Positions 33,901 to 45,300 of a stretch of 64,000 nucleotides of DNA are shown piece after piece; within the stretch, counting starts at the first letter, position 1; each line of letters begins with the position of its first letter. The notes under the pieces are model-generated. The model worked only from the letters and a program-made list of their open reading frames with translations, ran no database searches and was not told the origin of the DNA. The stretch comes from Tubulanus polymorphus. Its lineage: Eukaryota; Nemertea; Palaeonemertea; Tubulaniformes; Tubulanidae. The stretch covers positions 27,702,485 to 27,766,484 of the forward strand of contig NC_134027.1 in assembly GCF_964204645.1 (NCBI RefSeq). Direction: 5' to 3'. Position numbers and translations under genes: made by a program.

Positions 33901-34983
33901 ATAGCTACCAGTATTGTTTCATTTGACTCGAGACCCAGTTATACAAAATGTTGGGCTAAAAACTTACTAATTTCGGAATGAACTAATTCCAACTGCTTAG
34001 AGTTTTAGCATTCATTTAGTGATCGAAATCGAAACTTACTGCGCATTGAACAACATATCACAAATGACGTTGAATATCATGAGGTTTAAGACTGGTTTAG
34101 TATCGAACGGTTCTCCGAGATGTTGTTTCAATAATGTCACGCCTTTTTCTAACGAAGAATGACATTTATGATCCATACGAGCCCCGCTTAGAAAATTCCT
34201 ATCAAAACATAAAAACAGATGAATTTAATGTAGAGATTTAATAGGCTTGTCAGATCTCAGAACTATAGAAACTTGAGAATGTTGTTTGTACCGGAGTCCT
34301 CCTGAAGTGAGTTTTCTCATTAACATCCAGACAGGATCATCAGGGTCACCCATCATTATATCTCTACCACCATCTGTGAACTTCTCAACTATTCATAATG
34401 GAAAACTTTCGTAAATGAAATGACGAATTGAAACTGAGATTCTCGATTGAGATTCTCAAAAAACTGATAAGTTGAGAAGCAGGGTTTATACTCACGTGAC
34501 CAGGTTTTGGGTCGAGCATCAAAAGGAGATTTCGGTTGTAAAAATGCCTCATTTATACTTTCACCTGAATTTAATACTATGATATTCTCTAGAAAACCAA
34601 ATCCTGAAATAAACCACGTCAAAACCAATTCAAATATTTCCACTGTTTTCAATCGATCGGAAATTTCTCTACGAGAATAAAACTCACCTAATTTAAAGTT
34701 GAAAATATCACCGTAAGTTTTGGTAAGATTATGAAAATGTAACCAAGGTGGACGACCATCCCTCTTGTAGTCTAGAAAATATAGAGATTTCATTAGAATC
34801 GTTTTTAAGTCATGCGCACGACCGTTCGTGGTTCGACAAATATAATATCAACTTACCTAACAAATTACCGATTAAAGGATATCCTTTCGGTCCTGGCGGA
34901 AGATTGAAACATTTACCATTCCTCAAATACAAATAGATTATAACTAACGCACCGGCAATTAGTGTTAACGTTATCGGATCCAT
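30936..34983 (-). CDS. Cytochrome P450, CYP2 clan (CYP1/CYP17-like), complete
   Basis: Haem monooxygenase anchored in the ER. Exons: 34857-34983, 34688-34771, 34496-34603, 34292-34388, 34040-34198, 33573-33787, 33124-33249, 32791-32895, 31986-32114, 30936-31300. Total 1,515 nt, 504 aa plus stop, all phases consistent. Landmarks: N-terminal membrane helix (ITLTLIAGALVIIYLYL), Pro hinge NLPPGPKGYPLIGN, C-helix WMLMR (W-x3-R), I-helix DGFGAGTSTSSQTLYW, K-helix ESMR near residue 362, PERF-type FKPERF, and haem loop FGAGRRSCIG with Cys near 443. The I-helix has AGTSTSS where most family members have AGxDTT, so the usual acidic residue is missing. The tail ends IIIDERA. Substrate unknown. Start: first ATG 45 bp after an in-frame-free leader, directly followed by the anchor. 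Confidence 0.97.
31310..31985. other. P450 last intron, no further feature seen
   Basis: AT-rich, no repeat array or alternative exon recognised. Confidence 0.45.
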
Positions 34984-35210
34984 GTTGAAGAGTGATGTAG
35001 TCAGGAGTGAGCACTCGATGTGAGATTAGTTTTTTATATCAATCAGTTTTATATCTGGTGTGAGATTCAATCTGTGACTGGTGTGAGATTCAATCTGTGA
35101 CGCCCGGGTGTGGTTTAATCTCAGCGAATAATTTAGCATTAGGAGAATATGTAAAATGTACCTGACATCACAGACGAACCAACAATAAGTCTGCGTGTAT
35201 AGTATAACAG

Positions 35211-38200
35211 CATCAGGGATTAATCGATTGATGTCTGTCTGCAGAGTTTCCAGAACACCTGTCATGTCAGTTTTAATGCAGACCTGTCACCACAGGTCCC
35301 GAAGACTCTGCAAAATGGCGCGAGCTGCCGTGTGAGGTCTCGCTTCAAAATTATTGTTTTATAGTAACTTAAGATTACCTATATCCATGGTTAGCAATTT
35401 AATATTATATTCATTACTATAAAGATACCATAAAAAGTGAAGTTTTTTCCATTTCATCAGTTTTAATGCAGACCTGTCACCACAGGTCCCGAGAAGCTCT
35501 GCAAAATGGCGCGAGCTGCCGTGTGAGGTCTCGCTGCATAATTATTGTTTTATAGTAACTTAAGATTAATTCTATCCATGGTTACCAATTTATGTTATAC
35601 TCTTTACTATAAAGAGACCATAAAAATTAAAGTTTTCCTTCATTTCATCAGTTTTAATGCAGACCTGTCACCACAGGTCCCGAAGGCTCTGCAAAATGGC
35701 GCGAGCTGCCGTGTGAGGTCTCGCTTCATAATTATTGTTTTATAGTAACTTAAGATTAACTATATCCATGTTTAGCAATCTATATTATACTCTTTACTAT
35801 AATAGAGACCATAAAAATTAAAGTTTTCCTTCATTTCATCAGTTTTAACGCAGACCTGTCACCACAGGTCCCGAGAAGCTCTGCAAAATGGCGCGAGCTG
35901 CCGTGTGAGGTCTCGCTGCATAATTATTGTTTTATAGTAACTTAAGATTAATTCTATCCATGGTTACCAATTTATGTTATACTCTTTACTATAAAGAGAC
36001 CATAAAAATTAAAGTTTTCCTTCATTTCATCAGTTTTAATGCAGACCTGTCACCACAGGTCCCGAAGGCTCTGCAAAATGGCGCGAGCTGCCGTGTGAGG
36101 TCTCGCTTCAAAATTATTGTTTTATAGTAACTTAAGATTAACTATGTCCATGTTTAGCAATCTATATTATACTCTTTACTATAATAGAGACCATAAAAAT
36201 TAAAGTTTTCCTTCATTTCATCAGTTTTAATGCAGACCTGTCACCACAGGTCCCGAAGACTCTGCAAAATGGTGCGAGCTGCCGTGTGAGGTCTCGCTTC
36301 AAAATTATTGTTTTATAGTAACTTAAGATTACCTATATCCATGGTTAGCAATTTAATATTATATTCATTGCTATAAAGAGACCATAAAAATTAAAGTTTT
36401 CCTTCATTTCATCAGTTTTAATGCAGACCTGTCACCACAGGTCCCGAAGACTCTGCAAAATGGTGCGAGCTGCCGTGTGAGGTCTCGCTTCAAAATTATT
36501 GTTTTATAGTAACTTACGATTACCTATATCCATGGTTAGCAATTTAATATTATATTCATTGCTATAAAGAGACCATAAAAATTAAAGTTTTCCTTCATTT
36601 CATCAGTTTTAATGCAGACCTGTCACCACAGGTCCCGAGAAGCTCTGCAAAATGGCGCGAGCTGCCGTGTGAGGTCTCGCTTCATAATTATTGTTTTATA
36701 GTAACTTAAGATTACCTATATCCATGGTTAGCAATTTAATATTATATTCATTGCTATAAAGAGACCATAAAAATTAAAGTTTTCCTTCATTTCATCAGTT
36801 TTAATGCAGACCTGTCACCACAGGTCCCGAGAAGCTCTGCAAAATGGCGCGAGCTGCCGTGTGAGGTCTCGCTTCATAATTATTGTTTTATAGTAACTTA
36901 AGATTAACTATATCCATGTTTAGCAATCTATATTATACTCTTTACTATAATAGAGACCATAAAAATTAAAGTTTTCCTTCATTTCATCAGTTTTAATGCA
37001 GACCTGTCACCACAGGTCCCGAAGGCTCTGCAAAAAGGCGCGAGCTGCCGTGTGAGGTCTCGCTTCATAATTATTGTTTTATAGTAACTTAAGATTAACT
37101 ATATCCATGTTTAGCAATCTATATTATACTCTTTACTATAATAGAGACCATAAAAATTAAAGTTTTCCTTCATTTCATCAGTTTTAACGCAGACCTGTCA
37201 CCACAGGTCCCGAGAAGCTCTGCAAAATGGCGCGAGCTGCCGTGTGAGGTCTCGCTGCATAATTATTGTTTTATAGTAACTTAAGATTAATTCTATCCAT
37301 GGTTACCAATTTATGTTATACTCTTTACTATAAAGAGACCATAAAAATTAAAGTTTTCCTTCATTTCATCAGTTTTAATGCAGACCTGTCACCACAGGTC
37401 CCGAAGGCTCTGCAAAATGGCGCGAGCTGCCGTGTGAGGTCTCGCTTCATAATTATTGTTTTATAGTAACTTAAGATTAACTATATCCATGTTTAGCAAT
37501 CTATATTATACTCTTTACTATAATAGAGACCATAAAAATTAAAGTTTTCCTTCATTTCATCAGTTTTAACGCAGACCTGTCACCACAGGTCCCGAGAAGC
37601 TCTGCAAAATGGCGCGAGCTGCCGTGTGAGGTCTCGCTGCATAATTATTGTTTTATAGTAACTTAAGATTAATTCTATCCATGGTTACCAATTTATGTTA
37701 TACTCTTTACTATAAAGAGACCATAAAAATTAAAGTTTTCCTTCATTTCATCAGTTTTAATGCAGACCTGTCACCACAGGTCCCGAAGGCTCTGCAAAAT
37801 GGCGCGAGCTGCCGTGTGAGGTCTCGCTTCAAAATTATTGTTTTATAGTAACTTAAGATTAACTATGTCCATGTTTAGCAATCTATATTATACTCTTTAC
37901 TATAATAGAGACCATAAAAATTAAAGTTTTCCTTCATTTCATCAGTTTTAATGCAGACCTGTCACCACAGGTCCCGAAGACTCTGCAAAATGGTGCGAGC
38001 TGCCGTGTGAGGTCTCGCTTCAAAATTATTGTTTTATAGTAACTTAAGATTACCTATATCCATGGTTAGCAATTTAATATTATATTCATTGCTATAAAGA
38101 GACCATAAAAATTAAAGTTTTCCTTCATTTCATCAGTTTTAATGCAGACCTGTCACCACAGGTCCCGAAGACTCTGCAAAATGGTGCGAGCTGCCGTGTG

Positions 38201-40163
38201 AGGTCTCGCTTCAAAATTATTGTTTTATAGTAACTTACGATTACCTATATCCATGGTTAGCAATTTAATATTATATTCATTGCTATAAAGAGACCATAAA
38301 AATTAAAGTTTTCCTTCATTTCATCAGTTTTAATGCAGACCTGTCACCACAGGTCCCGAGAAGCTCTGCAAAATGGCGCGAGCTGCCGTGTGAGGTCTCG
38401 CTTCATAATTATTGTTTTATAGTAACTTAAGATTACCTATATCCATGGTTAGCAATTTATATTATATTCATTACTATAAAGATACCATAAAAAGTGAAGT
38501 TTTTTACATTTCATCAGTTTTAATGCAGACCTGTCACCACAGGTCCCGAAGGCTCTGCAAAATGGCGCGAGCTGCCGTGTGAGGTCTCGCTTCAAAATTA
38601 TTGTTTTATAGTAACTTAAGATTACCTATATCCATGGTTAGCAATTTATATTATATTCATTACTATAAAGATACCATAAAAAGTGAAGTTTTTACATTTC
38701 ATCAGTTTTAATGCAGACCTGTCACCACAGGTCCCGAAGGCTCTGCAAAATGGCGCGAGCTGCCGTGTGAGGTCTCGCTTCAAAATTATTGTTTTATAGT
38801 AACTTAAGATTAACTATGTCCATGTTTAGCAATCTATATTATACTCTTTACTATAATAGAGACCATAAAAATTAAAGTTTTCCTTCATTTCATCAGTTTT
38901 AATGCAGACCTGTCACCACAGGTCCCGAAGACTCTGCAAAATGGTGCGAGCTGCCGTGTGAGGTCTCGCTTCAAAATTATTGTTTTATAGTAACTTAAGA
39001 TTACCTATATCCATGGTTAGCAATTTAATATTATATTCATTGCTATAAAGAGACCATAAAAATTAAAGTTTTCCTTCATTTCATCAGTTTTAATGCAGAC
39101 CTGTCACCACAGGTCCCGAGAAGCTCTGCAAAATGGCGCGAGCTGCCGTGTGAGGTCTCGCTTCATAATTATTGTTTTATAGTAACTTAAGATTACCTAT
39201 ATCCATGGTTAGCAATTTATATTATATTCATTACTATAAAGATACCATAAAAAGTGAAGTTTTTTACATTTCATCAGTTTTAATGCAGACCTGTCACCAC
39301 AGGTCCCGAAGGCTCTGCAAAATGGCGCGAGCTGCCGTGTGAGGTCTCGCTTCAAAATTATTGTTTTATAGTAACTTAAGATTACCTATATCCATGGTTA
39401 GCAATTTAATATTATATTCATTGCTATAAAGAGACCATAAAAATTAAAGTTTTCCTTCATTTCATCAGTTTTAATGCAGACCTGTCACCACAGGTCCCGA
39501 AGCTCTGCAAAATAGCGCGCGTTGCCGTGTGAGGCCTCACTAATTAATCAGTGTTATGTCTAATTTATGTCAACTTATAAGCTTGGACTGAAATGTTTTT
39601 GAATTGTATGTACACTTGGTTAATTAATTATATTGCGAGTAATTAATAATAATATATAATAATATAGGGCCTAATCTTAATGAGTGTTATTAATACTGAT
39701 TATGATTACAAGGCACTACTGGTATCATTTTGCCTGATCTTGATATTTTTATGTTTCGTGTTACAAAAAAATAAATTAATTGTAAACAATTCGTTCAATG
39801 TTCTCCAATAATTCACAATCATTCCATCTTTATTATTATAAGGCGATATAGTTCAACAACTTTTTATAAACGGACAAACATAAATTCTTAAATGAATTTA
39901 TAACACATCATAGTTTGTTTTTTGTTTTTGAATAACATATTCAGAAAGCACTACGATATGTTCTTTGTGTTCTTATCGGCTATCATTTGTTCTAAATCCG
40001 CGCCTATCATATCTTCTAATCGACTATCATCGGTTCAGTCATAACGATTTTCATTTTAGCGAATCGACCTGTCACCTGAGGTCCCACCTGTCATGTCAGG
40101 TCTTGGGCCCTGACATGACAGGTTCTGGAAACTCTGCAGACAGACCTAAATGGATTAATCCTG
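35211..40163. mobile_element. element with about 50-bp inverted ends enclosing a 191-bp satellite array
   Basis: The left end (from CAGGGATTAATCG) reads through TGTCTGTCTGCAGAGTTTCC, AGAAC and CCTGTCATGTCAG. The right end, read on the other strand from 40163, gives CAGGATTAATCC, the same GTCTGTCTGCAGAGTTTCCA and AACCTGTCATGTCAG. So the array is bounded by matching inverted termini, starting CAGG like hAT/TIR elements. Between array and right end (39540-40070) lies AT-rich unique DNA without a transposase. No convincing target duplication is visible. The left end starts about 230 bp upstream of the P450 ATG. Confidence 0.65.
35266..39535. repeat. 191-bp satellite array, about 22 monomers, with higher-order structure
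   Basis: Each monomer contains CAGTTTTAATGCAGACCTGT, CACCACAGGTCCCGA, ATGGCGCGAGCTGCCGTGTG and TTTTATAGTAACTTAAGATT. GACCTGT-CACC-ACAGGTC is a short hairpin in every unit. Monomer types (CGAAGAC/CGAAGGC/CGAGAAGC, GGTGCG/GGCGCG, TATAATAGAG) recur at a spacing of 1,721 bp, nine monomers. The repeated 66-codon ORFs in it are artefacts. Confidence 0.95.
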
Positions 40164-40332
40164 AAATAAGAGCGCGGGCGTCAAGTGGAGTGTTTTCCCA
40201 AAATTCGGACGACAAACTAACTACTAGCGAACCTGGTGGATCCTCGCCTGCCATACGTGGAATCCTCAACTGCCATGAAAGAACTTGTTCGTCGACATTT
40301 CTTAAAGCAGTTTTATTTTTAGTTTTTCGCAT
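40096..40332 (-). other. unassigned 78-codon ORF overlapping the right end of the TIR element
   Basis: MRKTKNKTALRNVDEQVLSW, then IPRMAGEDPPGSLVV and SSEFWENTPLDARALISG. The composition is plausible for a protein but no family is recognised, the last third is the TIR itself, and no splice partner was found. It could be a fragment of the element's own gene. Confidence 0.25.
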
Positions 40333-40369
40333 AGAATTCAGCAGAGAAACCTGCCGCTAGATGGCAGCG

Positions 40370-42330
40370 CAACGTTAGTTTGTTTTTATGCTGCGTTTTG
40401 TGGTGTTGCTATTCAAAATATTTGGTTTTTTGCATTTGAAAGTAGCGGGTGCTTATCCGGAGGTCACGTGGTCTAACTATAAGCTCATTTTCCAACTATA
40501 ACTACCCAAATGATTTATATTTCTGATTTAGACTTGAAATATTTCATTGCCAGCTGTTAGCTGATGCTATTTATGGGTTATCAAATAAATAGATCACCGA
40601 CAATAATTTATTAGCTCATTTCCAAAAGACGTCACTTTTAGTGAGAAAAATTATCACCAAAATTTTCCAAGGGTCATACCCTACAAACGTTTCAATTATC
40701 ATAAAGCTCTATCTCTTACAGTTTTCACTCTACGGAGCTCCAAAAATTCTACTGATTTTCCTACTTTTTAGGTAACAATGATGGGCACTCTGAGGGGTTT
40801 TCTCTAATTACACATGGCCACTGAAAGAATTGATGATGATTTCGACTACATTTTCTCTTTAATAAAAATCACAATTCAACAACTAATTCACCATGACAAA
40901 ATTAGTTCTCTTTAACAATAAATTCACCACGATCCCCAATAATAAATACCGGTAATAATAATTATCATTACTAACTATTGTTATTATTATAACAAAATTA
41001 ATCCAATTGCATTTGAAATTTTTACTAAAATTATTTCATACTTTTCCTGATAAGCGCTAAGGGCGCTAAGATAAGTCAATAAGGGTTCCCTCGCGGCAGT
41101 ATAGATGGCGCTGTCAATGAATATTGAATTTCCACCTCAAAAGCCACCACAAAAACAATATACAAAACATTTTGTTCAAATCAAATGCATTTTTATTGAC
41201 GACAAATGATAACCAGCAGCTAAACATGGACGGATTGATTGACAAGTGGGCGGAGTCTCAGTGTAGTTCGGTCACTGGTCTCAAGTCTCGATATCATACG
41301 AAAAAAAAATCTAAATCCTGAATTTGAAGTTGATCGACAATATGCGATTTATTCATTCTTATTTTCACCGAAAATTAAATCATGATGATAGGCCGTACTG
41401 TGCGTTATATTGGCCGTAATGTGCGTCATATTGGCCTGTTTTTGAATTGAACTACATAAAATCGAAACAAAATTACATCGATGAAGTTACAAACTGAACA
41501 CTGAATTTGAGGAGTGATAAACGTAGTTAAAATGTAGTAGACCAGCTGAGCAGTAATAACCACTGAATACAATAACCTACTAACAATCACTAGAAACATA
41601 AATCAGCATATATTACCATAAATCAGCATATATTAATCAGCATAAACAGTACAATATTCAATATTAATCTAATCTATATTAATACATCTATCTGCTTACA
41701 GTGTCTTACACTACATACAGCATATGTTTATATGGCACTGATAAAATGAAGATTTACAGATATAAACCTCGCTACACCTCGGATAAGTTGGTCAAAATTT
41801 GGTGAAATCTCTGTTTAAGGAGTTGAAGTTAAAAAATGATTTTGTATTTAGAATTCAGCCAAAAGTCCAAGTTGACCACGTCAGAGTGAAGCTGTCAGGT
41901 TTAACTGTATCGTTAATTACAGGTTTTAAAGAATTTAGAACGGAAAATGTTTAATTGAAATGATCAACAACTCGCAACTCAAAATCTATATTAGCGATTA
42001 CAGGATTCACGTCTCCCTAGGATTCCATCTGAACCCAACAAGTTTTTAAAGTTACTTATTGGATTTTTTCACTTTGTTTCTCTATAAAATTCATCTTTTT
42101 CTGTGAAAACTACGTAATTCATCTTCGAAAAAATAAAATCTTTCCAGTAGTGAAACCACTTCACAGCGAGAGGCGAATATATCCGCCTAGTTCCGGTCTA
42201 TCACAGACATCGCTTGACGGACAACAGTAGAAAAATATATAGATTCAATCAGTTCCACTAAACATCGACAGGTGGCGTGCAGTTTCATTTAGTTTCATCT
42301 CATGTCGAAAGGTGGCGTGTTTCGTGTTGG
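40370..42330. other. intergenic AT-rich stretch, nothing recognised
   Basis: No gene, tandem array or clear TIR element seen. Two GATGGCGCT/CTAGATGGCAGCGC words (40358, 41103) recur elsewhere in the window. Confidence 0.4.
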
Positions 42331-42335
42331 TCTCA

Positions 42336-45300
42336 TTAGGGAACATCTAAAAACAAAAATATTATGTTTCAATGTTTCAATGTTACGATGTTTCAATGTT
42401 ACAATGTTTCAATGTTACAATGTTTCAATGTTACAATGTTACAATGTTTCAATGTTACAATGTTTCAATGTTACAAAGTTTCAATGTTACAATGTTTCAA
42501 TGTTACAATGTTTCAATGTTACAATGTTTCAATGTTACAATGTTTCAAAATTTCGATATTTTTCACTGATTAAATTCAACGCCGTTTAAAACACCACAGA
42601 AAGATAAGAATTAAAAAAAAGAGTTTGAAGTTTTCGCAGGAAAGAGAGTTAAAACCATGCTTTCAATAATTGAGAATTTATGAATATGATAAAAAAATTT
42701 AATTTATTGGATATTTTAAATACATATTTATTAGAGCAAAGTTAACAGAGAGAAATGATATAAAGTTTATATATCTTAAATCTAGAAATTGTAACTAAAG
42801 TTTTCGGACTTTTTATATATTAAGAATTTCATGCAAACTAAATGAATATAATAATGTAATACATGAAAGGGAACATTGTATTACAATGTATTTATTACTT
42901 ACAATGAGTTTCTTGTGGGACATTGGGTAACACTAAAATGAGATGGGTTACACTAAAACTAGGGTATAAAATGTTTGGTTTGGAAGAAACGTTTAGAAAG
43001 AAATAACGCCGACAACGGGTATAGGAAAAATAATGATTTCATTTTCATGTTTGAAAATATTTAAACGATTATTAAATGACGGGGTTGATTACTTACTGTT
43101 TTAAACTGCTGTTAATAGTGATCGAGTGATTTAGAGAAGTAATGAGACAGAGAAAGAAAGTAAGAGAAAGAGAGTAAGAGGGAGTGGTTCATGTTAGTAA
43201 GAGGAAACTAGTTACCTAACAATCATCTATATATATATATATATATTAGAGTTTATATTCATATTCTAGTTTTTTTCTCTCAATAATTCACGAGTTTTAG
43301 ATATAGAAAATCTTACTGGAAATTTACACAGATACAGAGAAAGAGAAACCACAATATTTCGGCTGTTGTCACCGGGGTCAAGGTTAACCATCACGTGAAT
43401 ACCACGATAACGATGTAGTTGTAACTGTAACTGTCAGTTCTATCCACTGGTTAACTTTGAACCAACTTTAAAACAACCGCAGCGCCCCCTAATGATGGAA
43501 TTCAACAGCCGAAATGTTATAATCACTGTTTTATGAACTTACAGAATCTCAATAAATGCAAAAATCAAACATTAGAAATGTTTCGTATATTTTTCTAGTA
43601 TTTGATTTTTCATTTATGACATTGCTACAGTCAAACACATGTTGGGAAATTGAGAGGTATAGCGAGAGGTATACTCAATACTTACAGACTGGTGGAGGTG
43701 TAAGAGGAGTATTCGGTTTAGATCGAGGCGTTACAGGGCGACTTCTAGGTTGAGGTTTCACTGGAACATAATCAGTGCTGGTTCCCGCAGTTTGTGAGTC
43801 TTGTAGCACGCATAGCGGCTGAAATACATCACAAATACATCAAAAATACATCAAAAATTAATACACGTCAATCAAGTACAAGTGTCTCTGCACAGTATGT
43901 AAAATCGAATCGAGTCGGAACCGGCGCATTTGTACTTATAAACATTTACGTAACAAATGATACAAATTTACTCGCAGAATATTCATAAAGTGTCTAATAA
44001 TCTCAATTAAAGCGTTAAATGTTTCATTGAGTCATTTCTTTTCATTTCTAGTGCGCCTTATCTGATCGGAGTGTTTCATGTCTGGAATACTCACTAGTTT
44101 TTCAGTACTCGCCGATAGATTCGTTGAATCCGGTGATTCACTGCGTAATGAATTCAGTTTTCTGTGGCGACGACATCGGAACATTTGAATTAAAGCAGCT
44201 CTTAATTCAACACTTCCCAAACAGTAGAATATAAATATATAAACACCCTACAAAATAATATACACACATCAACTATACACGTCTCTGATCTGAAGACTGC
44301 ATCCGAACCCCCTCACACTGGACCCTTCTCAGACTGGCCCCCTCTCAGACTGGACCCTTCTAAGACTGGACCCTTCTCAGACCGGACCCCTCTCAGACCG
44401 GACCCCTCTCAGCCTGAAACCTTTCTCAGACTAGACCCTTCTCAGACTGGACCCTTCTCAGACTGGACCCCTCTCAGCCTGAAACCTTTCTCAGACTAGA
44501 CCCCTTAAAACCTGCACCTCTCTTAGCCTGAACCCCCTTCAGCCCAGACCATGCACTCCATCAGGCTGGACCCTACGGATCCAGGCAATTCATCAGGTCC
44601 GGGAGATGTATCATTATATAATTCATTTATTCATTATTTTACTAATTATCTCTAAAACTGTTATAAATTAGTTTTACTCCGTGAACTGAACCCGTTTTAT
44701 ATTTACCTGTAGCGTGTTGAAAATGACAAAGAAATATTGCACAGTAATCGCCGAGTCGAACACGGAGAACAGACCGAGTAACCACGATATTCCTAACACT
44801 GGTAACAACAATACTCCGTTACACGTCGCCTTTCTATAATATGAAACACGCATTTAGAAAATATCGCCGACAACAAAAACCCGAAGGTCCCAGTTACGAG
44901 TAAGGTTTGAGTGTATTTATGAGAGAACGGGGTAAGATGATTAGTACCTGAGGTCTACTATCAGATCTTCTCGTTTAATCGCTGGTGTTGAGATATTACA
45001 CATAACTATCAATAACACACACATATTGAGCTGAATAGAAACAAAAAATAATAATCAATATTTACAAATTATCCACCTGTTTTTATTTGTTATCTCAATA
45101 AAAAGTTGTTAAGTGATTTTACCACAATGAACATCAGTATCGGACCGATGAACGCGTAGATGTAATTTCCTTGTGTTGAAAGCCAGCATCTAATAGGAGA
45201 ACCATACGCCTCAACATTAACTCCAGCTGTAGCGCAAACTATTATCAACGGTATACCTACAAATATATCATCTCATTTCTAAGTAAAGTTGATTGTCACT

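Noticed and set aside
35266-39535. CRISPR-like regular repeats
   Set aside because: Monomers are contiguous with no variable spacers, and the host is an animal genome; it is satellite DNA.
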